From: Dehalococcoidia bacterium
GTDB lineage: Bacteria; Chloroflexota; Dehalococcoidia; Bin125
NCBI GenBank assembly: GCA_007571275.1
Contig: RKRS01000066.1
Location: forward strand, 1-21,774
Length of the DNA: 21,774 nt
Direction of reading: 5' to 3'
Made by a program: the position numbers and the translations under genes. How positions within the stretch are numbered: the first letter of the stretch is position 1; the number at the start of each line of letters is the position of its first letter. This document shows positions 14,916 to 21,774 of the stretch, piece after piece. The notes beneath the pieces were generated by a model that did no database searches, was not told the origin of the DNA, and saw nothing but the letters and a program-made list of their open reading frames with translations.

Positions 14916-16718
14916 GTGCTCAAAACACATGGTTGCGGGACATTGCGGGCGACACACGCTGGCGAGACGGTCACACTAGCCGGCTGGGTGCATCGGCGAC
15001 GTGATCACGGGCAGCTCATCTTCATCGATCTGCGCGACCGAGACGGTATCGTCCAGGTCGTCGTGCGGCCCGATGACCATCCGGACGCCTACGCCGTCGC
15101 CAACGGAGTGCGCGGCGAGTACGTCCTGCGCATAGTCGGCGATGTTATCGAGCGCAGCGAGGCGACCCGCAATCCCAACATCGCAACTGGTGATGTTGAA
15201 GTCGTGGCCACATCGGTTGAGGTGCTCAACGCAGCCAAGACGCCGCCGTTCTCTGTCAGTGAAGACGACGAGGTCAACGAACTCGTACGGATGCAGTACC
15301 GCTACATCGACCTGCGCCGCTCGTCGATGATTGCCACGCTAGAACTGCGCCACCGACTCAACCAATTCATCCGTGACTTCATGACGGAGCAAGGGTTTCT
15401 GGAGGTCGAGACGCCGATCCTGGTCGCGGCGACGCCCGAGGGCGCGCGTGACTACGTGGTGCCCAGCCGGCTGACCCCGGGTGCGTTCTACGCGCTGCCG
15501 CAGGCTCCGCAGCAGTTCAAGCAGTTGCTGATGGTCGCTGGCGTCGAACGCTACTTCCAGATCGCCCGCTGTTTTCGCGACGAGGATCTGCGCGCAGACC
15601 GCCAGCCCGAGTTTGTCCAACTGGACCTCGAATGGTCGTTCTGCGAAGAGGAGGACATTCTCGGACTGCTGGAGGACCTGTTCGCCGGACTCGCCGCGGC
15701 GTTGCGTCCCGATCTGACGGTACCGCGCCCCTTCCCGCGCCTGTCCTGGCACGAGGCGATGGAGCGCTACGGCTCCGACAAGCCCGATCTGCGCTATGGC
15801 CTCGAGCTGTCCGACTGCTCTGACATCGCTGAGATGTCAGGATTCGGAGTGTTTTCCAGCACGATCGCTCGCGGCGGACGCGTACGCGGGATCGTAATGC
15901 CTGGCGGCGCGTCGCTGTCACGCCGCGAGGTAGACGCCTTCACCAGCCTGGCCAAGACGATGGGGGCGCCAGGCCTGGTCTCGCTGCAATTCAGCGCCGA
16001 TCCGTCGGAGGCGACCGCAGACGAGATTCGCTCACCCGTGTTACGACATCTCGGCATTGATGACGCGCGCAGGGTCGGTGAACGCTGCGGCGCGTCAGCC
16101 GGTGACCTGGTGTTGCTTGCGGCGGGAGCGCCTGGCATGGTCTCCACTGTGCTCGACGGCATCCGACGCGAGCTGGCGCGTCGGCTCGACTTGATTGACG
16201 ATTCCATCCTCAACTTCGGTTTCATTACAGACTTCCCATTGGTTGAATGGGATGAAGAGAGCCAGCGCTGGGATGCCCTGCACCATCCCTTCACCGCGCC
16301 GCAGTCTGAGGACGCGCACCTCCTCAACAGCGACCCGGCCCAGGTTCGCGCTCGCGCCTACGACACGATCTGCAACGGCTTCGAGCTTGGCTCCGGCTCG
16401 ATTCGGATTCATGAGCGCGAGCTGCAGATGCAGATCTTCGAGTTGCTTGGCGTCGACGCCGAGGAAGCTCAGCAGCGTTTCGGGCACATGCTGAACGCGT
16501 TCGAGTACGGCGCGCCGCCACACGGCGGCTTCGCCTTCGGCATCGACCGAGTGGCGATGCTGTTGGCCGGCACGGAGAACATCCGCGAGGTGATCGCCTT
16601 CCCCAAGACCATGTCCGCGTCGGACCCCATGACCGGCGCCCCAATGCCGATTACCGATGAGCAACTGGAGGAACTGCATTTGCGAGTGCGGGAAGCCGTC
16701 GTCGTCGTCGCTGAGTGA
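14916..16718 (+). CDS. aspS: Aspartyl-tRNA synthetase (probably non-discriminating Asp/Asn type)
   Basis: Class II synthetase for tRNA-Asp. With the GTG start at 14916 the protein begins VLKTHGCGTLR (GTG read as Met) and has 600 residues, normal for the bacterial type with a GAD insertion. It has the OB-fold anticodon domain with GWVHRRRDHGQLIFIDLRDR, motif 2 around QIARCFRDEDLRADRQPEF, a flipping/active-site region GARDYVVPSR, and motif 3 GIDRVAMLLAG near the C-terminus. His at residue 31, where strictly tRNA-Asp-specific bacterial enzymes have Leu, resembles the Pseudomonas aeruginosa enzyme that also charges tRNA-Asn. That suggests GatCAB is needed for Asn-tRNA, but this is inference. The gene is followed after 65 bp by the ABC binding protein. 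Confidence 0.96.
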   Translation: MLKTHGCGTLRATHAGETVTLAGWVHRRRDHGQLIFIDLRDRDGIVQVVVRPDDHPDAYAVANGVRGEYVLRIVGDVIERSEATRNPNIATGDVEVVATSVEVLNAAKTPPFSVSEDDEVNELVRMQYRYIDLRRSSMIATLELRHRLNQFIRDFMTEQGFLEVETPILVAATPEGARDYVVPSRLTPGAFYALPQAPQQFKQLLMVAGVERYFQIARCFRDEDLRADRQPEFVQLDLEWSFCEEEDILGLLEDLFAGLAAALRPDLTVPRPFPRLSWHEAMERYGSDKPDLRYGLELSDCSDIAEMSGFGVFSSTIARGGRVRGIVMPGGASLSRREVDAFTSLAKTMGAPGLVSLQFSADPSEATADEIRSPVLRHLGIDDARRVGERCGASAGDLVLLAAGAPGMVSTVLDGIRRELARRLDLIDDSILNFGFITDFPLVEWDEESQRWDALHHPFTAPQSEDAHLLNSDPAQVRARAYDTICNGFELGSGSIRIHERELQMQIFELLGVDAEEAQQRFGHMLNAFEYGAPPHGGFAFGIDRVAMLLAGTENIREVIAFPKTMSASDPMTGAPMPITDEQLEELHLRVREAVVVVAE

Positions 16719-16770
16719 TAATCTTCGATAGATAGATGGGATTTGGGCGCTCGGGGAGACTGATGGAAGT

Positions 16771-16776
16771 GAGGGG
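16771..16776 (+). promoter_or_regulatory. Ribosome-binding site of the ABC binding-protein gene
   Basis: GAGGGG seven bases before the GTG at 16784. A competing GGGGAG at 16753-16758 sits four bases before the ATG at 16763, a slightly short distance. I prefer the GTG start, with moderate certainty. Confidence 0.45.
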
Positions 16777-16783
16777 TCCTAGC

Positions 16784-18589
16784 GTGAACGTGGATCACAT
16801 TGAGCGAGCGCTGCAGCATTTCAATCCGCTCAGGCTGTTGCTCGTTGCGCTTGCCTTGGGCGCCGCCGCGATCCTGTTTGTGGCTTGCGGGGGCGATGAG
16901 GAACAGCCACAACCTGAGGCTCAGCAGCAACGTGTCGCACAGACAGAACGAACGCAGACCGAGCAAGACCAGCAGGAGGCCACCCGACAGGAACGTCAGG
17001 CGACGATTCAACAACAGCAGCAACAGTCCGGCGCCGCTCAGGCTCAGGCTGGTGCGTCGGACGACGCAGATCCCCTCGCTCCACGTGAGCGTGGCGAGTT
17101 CCGAATTGCTCGGAATGAACCGATCAACCTCGATCCCGCTCAGATCACCGATGTCAGTTCGGCCGTCATCGCGGTTGAGATCTTCGGTGGTCTGCTGGTT
17201 CTGGACCGCGACCTGCGGATCGCGCCCGATCTGGCTGAGTCGGTCCCCGGCCCCACGATCAATGATGATGGGACGGTGACCTATCGCTTCACGATCCGCG
17301 ATAACGCCACATTCCATGACGGGAAAGCGATCACCGCTGATGACTTCAAGTGGAGCCTCGAGCGCAATCTGCGCCCGGAAACGCTCTCGCCAACGGCGCC
17401 AGACTTTCTCGGTGACATCGTCGGCGCGGCCGAGTACGTGCGCGGACGCGCCGATGAGGTAGTGGGCATTCAGGTGGTCGACGAGTACACGCTTGACATC
17501 ACCATCCTGCAGGCGACGCCGGTGTTCCTCTACAAGCTCACCTACCCCACTGGCTATGTGCTGGATCGGGAACAGGTGGAGGCAGATCCCGAGCGCTGGG
17601 CGCTCAACCCCAACGGCAGCGGCCCCTTCCGCCTGACTGAGTGGCAGCTCGGCGAGGGCCTCACGCTCGAGCGATTCGATGACTATCACCTTGAGCCGGC
17701 CGGCGTCGCGAAGGTCTCGGTGCGGTTCGCGGGTGGCTCGGTCGAGCAGTTTGAGAACGACGAACTCGATCAGGCGTTTGTCGGCCTCAACGACATTGAG
17801 CGCGTCCGCGATCCGGCGTCCGACCTGAACGCGCAGTACGTGACCCGCTCGGAGTTGTCGATCTTCTACCTCGCATTCAATGTGTCGACGCCGCCCTTTG
17901 ACGATGTCAATGTGCGTCTGGCGTTGGCTCACTCGATTGACAAGACGACGATCACCCAGGAGGTCCAGGACGATCTGCTCATTCAGGCTCGACAGATTGT
18001 TCCACCGGGCCTGGTCGCTCATGACTCCGATTATCCAGGCCTGGTCTTCGACCCGGAGCTGGCGCAGGAGTATCTGGCTGCGTCGCGGTACGCCGGCACG
18101 CCCTTGCTTGACGAAATTCGCCTGACGATCTCTGGCGCCGGCGCCACACCGGGACCCAGCATCGAGGCGATTCAGGACATGTGGCGCCAGCATCTGGGTC
18201 TGGAGGTTGAGATCCAACAGGTCGAGTTCGCCAGCTTTATCTCGGACATCGACCGCGGGTTGTACGGGTTCTTCTCACTCGGATGGAGCCTTGACTACCC
18301 CGACCCGCACAATGTGCTCGACTACAAATTCCATAGCGCCTCGTTGGGCAACGACACCCAGCTCAACGATGCGGAGATCGATGCGAAGCTTGAGCAGGCG
18401 CGCTATTCATTCGACCAGGAGATGCGCACCAATCTGTATCGGGAGATCGATCGCGCGTTGGTCGAAGGCGCGGTCTGGATTCCGCTCTACTACTCAGTCG
18501 CCCACGAGTTGGTCAAGCCTTACGTGCAGAACTACGAGCCGACGCGAATGGTGATCCCGCATCTCCGCTTCGTCAGCATCGAGGAATAG
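16784..18589 (+). CDS. ABC transporter substrate-binding lipoprotein, peptide/nickel family (SBP_bac_5)
   Basis: The extracytoplasmic binding protein of a Dpp/Opp-type importer. From GTG 16784 it has a short N-terminus, a hydrophobic signal segment (LLLVALALGAAAILFVA) and a lipobox-like end FVAC followed by GG, so Cys 35 is probably lipid-modified and anchors the protein to the membrane. A Gln/Glu-rich, low-complexity linker (about residues 38-95, including six Gln in a row) follows, then the family 5 fold: IARNEPINLDPAQITD, RFTIRDNATFHDGKAITADD, NPNGSGPFRLTEW and, near the end, FSLGWSLDYPDPHN. The substrate cannot be told. ATG 16763 would add seven residues. It begins an SBP-permease-permease cluster. 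Confidence 0.92.
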   Translation: MNVDHIERALQHFNPLRLLLVALALGAAAILFVACGGDEEQPQPEAQQQRVAQTERTQTEQDQQEATRQERQATIQQQQQQSGAAQAQAGASDDADPLAPRERGEFRIARNEPINLDPAQITDVSSAVIAVEIFGGLLVLDRDLRIAPDLAESVPGPTINDDGTVTYRFTIRDNATFHDGKAITADDFKWSLERNLRPETLSPTAPDFLGDIVGAAEYVRGRADEVVGIQVVDEYTLDITILQATPVFLYKLTYPTGYVLDREQVEADPERWALNPNGSGPFRLTEWQLGEGLTLERFDDYHLEPAGVAKVSVRFAGGSVEQFENDELDQAFVGLNDIERVRDPASDLNAQYVTRSELSIFYLAFNVSTPPFDDVNVRLALAHSIDKTTITQEVQDDLLIQARQIVPPGLVAHDSDYPGLVFDPELAQEYLAASRYAGTPLLDEIRLTISGAGATPGPSIEAIQDMWRQHLGLEVEIQQVEFASFISDIDRGLYGFFSLGWSLDYPDPHNVLDYKFHSASLGNDTQLNDAEIDAKLEQARYSFDQEMRTNLYREIDRALVEGAVWIPLYYSVAHELVKPYVQNYEPTRMVIPHLRFVSIEE

Positions 18590-18608
18590 ACGTCCGGCCG
18601 ACCCTCGA

Positions 18609-18621
18609 CGCCCGAAGGGCG
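18609..18621 (+). promoter_or_regulatory. Small GC hairpin covering the dppB-like ribosome-binding site
   Basis: CGCCC-GAA-GGGCG forms a five-pair GC stem with a C(GAA)G-type loop. The right arm and loop include the AAGGG that would serve as ribosome-binding site for the ATG at 18626. It could lower permease translation relative to the binding protein or protect the upstream mRNA end. There is no U-run, so it is not a typical terminator. Confidence 0.35.
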
Positions 18622-18625
18622 AGCC

Positions 18626-19612
18626 ATGATCTCAGGCGCAATTCCGATCCTGGTTCGGCGATTGCTCCTGGTACCAATTCTGGTCTTTGCCGTCATGGCC
18701 TTGACCTATGCCATGACTCACGCCGTGCCCGGTGATCCAGTCAAGATCATCGCCGGGGCGCGCAGCATCGAGCCTCAACGCGCCCAGGAGATTCGCGAGG
18801 AGTTCGGCCTCGAGGGCACGTATGTCGAGCGATTCGCCCGCTACGTCTGGGGAGTGGTTTCGCGCGGCGATCTGGGGCCGTCCTACTACTATCGGTCACC
18901 GGTGCGTTCGGTTCAGGAGTTGCTCGGCGAGCGCATCTGGGTCTCGGCGCAGATCAACCTGATCTCCATGGCGCTGGTGTTTGGTCTCGGTATTCCGATG
19001 GGAGTGTACGCCGCTGTCCGCCGCGGCCGTTGGCAGGATCCGACGCTGATTGGTGGACTCAAGATCTTCGATTCGATTCCCTCGCCCATCTTCACCATTC
19101 TGATGATCGTGCTGTTGGTCAACGGGATTGATGATGTATTCAGATTCTTTGGGTTCAACGTGCCCAATGTCTGGACGCCGGGCGACCCCGCCTCGTACAT
19201 CGTGCCCGTGTTGTGCCTCACGCTGCCATCGCTGGGTGGGATGGCCAGGTTCGTACGTGTCAGCGCCCTGTCGACCATCGATGATGACTACGTGCGCACC
19301 GCCCGGGCGAAAGGCCTGACGGAGCGGCGCATTCTCTACGGCCACGTACTGCGTAACGCCTTGCTCCCGCTCTCCACTGTCTTCGGACTCTCGATTGTTG
19401 GGGTCGTGACAGGCTCAATCATTGTCGAGACTATCTATGGCGTCCCGGGCGTTGGCGCGTTCGTGTTCCAGTCGATCACCCAGCGCGATTTCAATGTCAT
19501 TCTCGGCTTCACACTGCTCACCGCAACGTTGTTCATTGTCGTCAACGCGTTGATCGATGTGATGTACATCTTCATCGACCCGCGGATTCGGTTCTCGGCG
19601 CGGCAATCATGA
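18626..19612 (+). CDS. ABC transporter permease, DppB/OppB type
   Basis: First of two membrane-channel subunits of the importer. The 328-residue protein has TM1 at about 10-30 with the typical DppB continuation THAVPGDPVKIIAG. It then has the FGLEGTYVERFARYVWGVV block and RGDLGPSYYYRSPV, and several helices. The EAA loop that docks the ATPase reads DDDYVRTARAKGLTERRILY, followed by HVLRNALLPL and TGSIIVETIYGVPGVG. All are canonical for the family. It starts with ATG at 18626, 36 bp after the binding-protein gene, and its stop overlaps the next permease start as ATGA. Specificity (di- or oligopeptide, nickel or other) is not readable. I leave the symbol empty because dppB and oppB cannot be separated. 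Confidence 0.93.
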   Translation: MISGAIPILVRRLLLVPILVFAVMALTYAMTHAVPGDPVKIIAGARSIEPQRAQEIREEFGLEGTYVERFARYVWGVVSRGDLGPSYYYRSPVRSVQELLGERIWVSAQINLISMALVFGLGIPMGVYAAVRRGRWQDPTLIGGLKIFDSIPSPIFTILMIVLLVNGIDDVFRFFGFNVPNVWTPGDPASYIVPVLCLTLPSLGGMARFVRVSALSTIDDDYVRTARAKGLTERRILYGHVLRNALLPLSTVFGLSIVGVVTGSIIVETIYGVPGVGAFVFQSITQRDFNVILGFTLLTATLFIVVNALIDVMYIFIDPRIRFSARQS

Positions 19613-20775
19613 CCTCTCGCGTGGAAGCTCAGCCGCAGTGGGCGATCCCCGAGAAGTCAGAATCGCCGTGGATGCGAGCCCTGCGCGCGATTCTGCGCAA
19701 GAAAATCGCCGTTGTCTGTATCAGCGTCATTGTGGTGCTGTATGGAGCTGGCGCTTACACCATGCTCGACGCGTTCGGCATTGACATCGGTTTGCAGGAT
19801 CCCAACCAGTCCAATCTGAGTCAGCGCCGCTCGATCCGCGAGGTAGACGGCAGTCCTGAAACGCTCGGGGCGTTCACGTCGCGCCTCGGCGTGGAGATTG
19901 CGACGCTGAACCAGCTCAACCCCGAGGTCGTGGAAGCGTATGGGCCGCTGACTGAAGAGACGCTGCTCCCGGCGCGGACCGAGTTGGTCCTCAGTGGAGA
20001 TGAATCCCTGCAGGGACCCTCTACCCGACACTGGTTCGGTACGGATCGAAATGGGCGCGATCTGTTCGCCAGAGCGATGTTTGCGTTGCGAACCACGCTG
20101 ATCATCAGCGTGATTGCGGTGCTGTTCGGCAACCTGTTCCTGGGGCTCGGACTCGGGTTGCTCGCCGGCTATCGCGGCGGCTTGGTCGACCAGATCATCA
20201 TGCGCATTGGCGATGTCATGTTGGCGATGCCTGGATTGCTGTTTCTCATCGTCGTCGTCACAGTGTTCAGGGACCCATGGGAAGAGTGGTTTCGGGCGAT
20301 CGAAGCGGCGACTGGCCAGGAGTGGCTGATCGCCCAGGGGGTCGATGACTACGTCCTCATTGTCTTCGCGACTTCACTGGTGGGCTGGGCAGGATCGGCT
20401 CGCTTCTATCGAGCTCAGGTGCTCGCCCTGCGCGAGTCTGATTACATCCTGGCGGCAGAAACCGTTGGCGCGCGAACTCCGCGTGTCCTGATCAGGCACC
20501 TGTTTCCTGGAATACTTCCCTGGTTTGTGGTGGGATTCAGCGCGTCACTGGGTGAAATCGCGGGCAGCGAAGTGGTCCTGACCTGGTTGGGAATTGGCAT
20601 CACGCCGCCCACCGCGTCGTTCGGGATTCTCGTCGAAAACGCCGGCGGCCGCACGAGCTTCCTGTTGTATCCATGGTTGATGGCGGTGCCCTGGCTGTTC
20701 CTGCTGGTGCTGATGCTCGCCTTCAACCTCCTGGGCGACGCGATCAACGATGTCCTCAATCCGCGCGGGCGCTAG
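19609..20775 (+). CDS. ABC transporter permease, DppC/OppC type, with LysM-like loop insertion
   Basis: Second channel subunit. It has TM1 at about 33-52, then the usual DPNQSNL, but before the conserved STRHWFGTDRNGRDLFARAM (138-157) it carries an extra segment (about 77-129) not normal for the family. The segment resembles LysM: ETLGAFTSRLGVEIATLNQL, then NPEV, then TLLPARTELVLSG. The core channel follows with the EAA loop ESDYILAAETVGARTPRVLI (276-295) and TWLGIGITPPTASFG. Length is 388, against about 280-310 for typical DppC. The N-terminus is cytoplasmic, so the insertion faces outward. The gene overlaps the DppB-type gene by 4 bp. No DppD/DppF ATPase gene follows. Confidence 0.93.
   Translation: MTSRVEAQPQWAIPEKSESPWMRALRAILRKKIAVVCISVIVVLYGAGAYTMLDAFGIDIGLQDPNQSNLSQRRSIREVDGSPETLGAFTSRLGVEIATLNQLNPEVVEAYGPLTEETLLPARTELVLSGDESLQGPSTRHWFGTDRNGRDLFARAMFALRTTLIISVIAVLFGNLFLGLGLGLLAGYRGGLVDQIIMRIGDVMLAMPGLLFLIVVVTVFRDPWEEWFRAIEAATGQEWLIAQGVDDYVLIVFATSLVGWAGSARFYRAQVLALRESDYILAAETVGARTPRVLIRHLFPGILPWFVVGFSASLGEIAGSEVVLTWLGIGITPPTASFGILVENAGGRTSFLLYPWLMAVPWLFLLVLMLAFNLLGDAINDVLNPRGR
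19837..19995 (+). other. LysM-like segment inside the DppC-type permease
   Basis: Codons for residues about 77-129 in the outward-facing loop after TM1. The ungapped core (residues 84-107) matches the SecD core (residues 87-110) at 10 of 24 positions, including the Leu of the turn, Phe, Gly-Val and the Leu-Asn-Pro turn. These are also key positions of LysM. The opening turn is weaker than in classic LysM. The domain call is by eye and no profile was run. Confidence 0.5.
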
Positions 20776-20824
20776 ACCGATCCGCTGATATCCTCAAGCG
20801 CAGCTATGCCATGAAGGTTGATCC

Positions 20825-21774
20825 ATGAAAGTTACCGCTGAACGCATCCCCGAGGCGCAGATGCTGCTCGAAGTCGAGCTGGATGACGCCCGCGTCAAGA
20901 AATCACTCGACCAGGCCGCGCGCCGTCTCTCCCAGCGCTATCGCATCCCCGGTTTCCGTCAGGGCAAGGCGCCGCGACGGGTGGTTGAGAGCGCCCTCGG
21001 AGCGGATGCCGTGTTCGAAGAGGCCGCTGAACGATTGATCCCGCAGGCGCTCACTGAGGCGCTTGAACAGGAAGGCCTTGAGCCGGTCGGTCAGCCCAGT
21101 GTTGAAATCACCGAGCGTCAACCGGTCACCTTCACCGCGACGATTCCGCTGCCGCCCGTGGTCGAACTTGGCGATTATCGCAGCATCTCCGTCGCCAAGC
21201 CCGAGAGCGAGTTCTCGGAAGAGATGGTCGAGGAGCGGCTGCTGGAGCTTCGTCGCCAACACGCCCTGCTCGAACCGGTCGAGCGTCAGCCGGAACTCGA
21301 CGACCGTGTAACAGCAGACGTGCGCGCGGAGGTCGACGGCGAACAAATCCTCGATCAACCGGGCGCTGAGTTCCATCTGCGCGAAGGCTCGGTGATCGGT
21401 GTGCCGGGACTGAGCGAGAAGCTGGTCGGTGTGGCCGTCGGTGAAGAGCACGTCATCCCCATCGACGTGGATGAAGACTGGGACGACGAGCAGGTCGCTG
21501 GCAAGACAGTGACGTTTACCGTCACGATCCACGATGTCAAATCAGAGGAGTTGCCCGAGCCCGATGACGACTTCGCCATGGAGGTGTCGGAAGAGTTCGA
21601 GTCCTACGCAGAGTTGCGCGAGCGAGTTGAGTCAGGCCTTCGGGAACAGACTGATCGACAAGCCGACGAATCGTTTAGCCAGGCCGTGATGCAGGCAACG
21701 GTCGAGCGGGCCACGCTCGAGTATCCGCCGGCGTTGGTCGAGCATGAGATCGAGCACATGCGCCAGGATTTTGC
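20825..21774 (+). CDS. tig: Trigger factor, N-terminal and PPIase parts (cut by window edge)
   Basis: A ribosome-bound chaperone that meets nascent chains at the exit tunnel. The visible 316 codons start at ATG 20825, seven bases after GAAGG. The N-terminal ribosome-docking domain has the signature GFRQGKAP at residues 43-50. An FKBP-like PPIase domain covers about 150-245 (DRVTADVRAEVDG, VIGVPGLSEKLVG, VTFTVTIHDVKS). The C-terminal substrate-binding arms begin around EPDDDFA and run off the window. The gene starts 49 bp after the permease and may be co-transcribed with the importer, though clp genes, which often follow tig, would lie outside. Confidence 0.94.
   Translation, partial: MKVTAERIPEAQMLLEVELDDARVKKSLDQAARRLSQRYRIPGFRQGKAPRRVVESALGADAVFEEAAERLIPQALTEALEQEGLEPVGQPSVEITERQPVTFTATIPLPPVVELGDYRSISVAKPESEFSEEMVEERLLELRRQHALLEPVERQPELDDRVTADVRAEVDGEQILDQPGAEFHLREGSVIGVPGLSEKLVGVAVGEEHVIPIDVDEDWDDEQVAGKTVTFTVTIHDVKSEELPEPDDDFAMEVSEEFESYAELRERVESGLREQTDRQADESFSQAVMQATVERATLEYPPALVEHEIEHMRQDF

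Noticed and set aside
16727..16738. GATA repeated three times after aspS
   Set aside because: Too short and isolated to be a meaningful repeat or binding site.
17006..17030. CAA/CAG repeats in the binding-protein gene as a possible microsatellite
   Set aside because: They encode part of a Gln-rich linker after the lipid anchor, with mixed codons, as expected for low-complexity protein sequence.
16469..18217. A 582-codon open frame on the minus strand across the end of aspS and most of the ABC binding-protein gene
   Set aside because: It lies antisense to two clearly recognisable proteins, spans their boundary and has no family resemblance. Long antisense frames are common at this GC content.
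1..21774. tRNA, rRNA, CRISPR, transposase, phage or toxin-antitoxin elements
   Set aside because: Reading both strands I found no cloverleaf, repeat-spacer array, terminal inverted repeat or matching protein. All sizeable space is filled by housekeeping genes.
1..21774. In-frame UGA selenocysteine codons, looked for because of selB
   Set aside because: Every gene here has an uninterrupted frame of normal family length, and none belongs to a family I know to use selenocysteine.

Overview
The window is a compact stretch of roughly 60% GC chromosome holding 15 protein-coding genes on both strands. Two of them, tyrS at the left edge and tig at the right edge, are cut by the window ends. I see no rRNA, tRNA, CRISPR array, insertion sequence or phage gene. 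Gene content and general protein style (compact operons, GTG starts, a Gln-rich linker on the ABC binding lipoprotein, PIG3-type quinone reductase, SelB) suggest an uncultured or environmental member of the Chloroflexota, Thermomicrobia- or SAR202-like. That placement is an impression and cannot be proven without a search.

Layout. (1) Positions 1-4764, minus strand: a tight operon leuS > scpA > ribF > tyrS (LeuRS, condensin kleisin ScpA, FAD synthase, TyrRS). (2) Positions 4836-7647, plus strand: purE, def, cca-type tRNA nucleotidyltransferase, yajC. (3) Positions 7796-10722, plus strand: secD-secF, which continues functionally from yajC and is separated from it by an unusually long 148-bp gap with a hairpin. 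(4) Positions 10719-12587, minus strand: selB, converging on secF with overlapping stop codons. (5) Positions 12636-13643, plus strand: a PIG3-like quinone oxidoreductase, divergent from selB and converging on hemW (13640-14821, minus) through a shared CTAG. (6) Positions 14916-20775, plus strand: aspS, then an oligopeptide-type ABC importer (lipoprotein binding protein plus two permeases, no ATPases), then trigger factor from 20825.

Most genes serve protein biogenesis: tRNA charging (Leu, Tyr, Asp), tRNA 3'-end repair, selenocysteine delivery, N-terminal deformylation, nascent-chain folding (trigger factor) and export (YajC-SecD-SecF).

The most unusual observations are architectural. SecD carries a LysM-like segment (about residues 82-132) in its first extracytoplasmic domain. 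The DppC-type permease carries a similar LysM-like segment (about residues 77-129) in its first extracytoplasmic loop. The cores align without gaps, with 10 of 24 residues identical. Both sites face the cell wall, so two unrelated membrane machines in one genome may each be tethered to, or sense, peptidoglycan. SecF is also enlarged (400 residues), and its extracytoplasmic domain looks tandemly duplicated. I read these together as a possibly undescribed wall-linked variant of the SecDF export motor and of a peptide importer.
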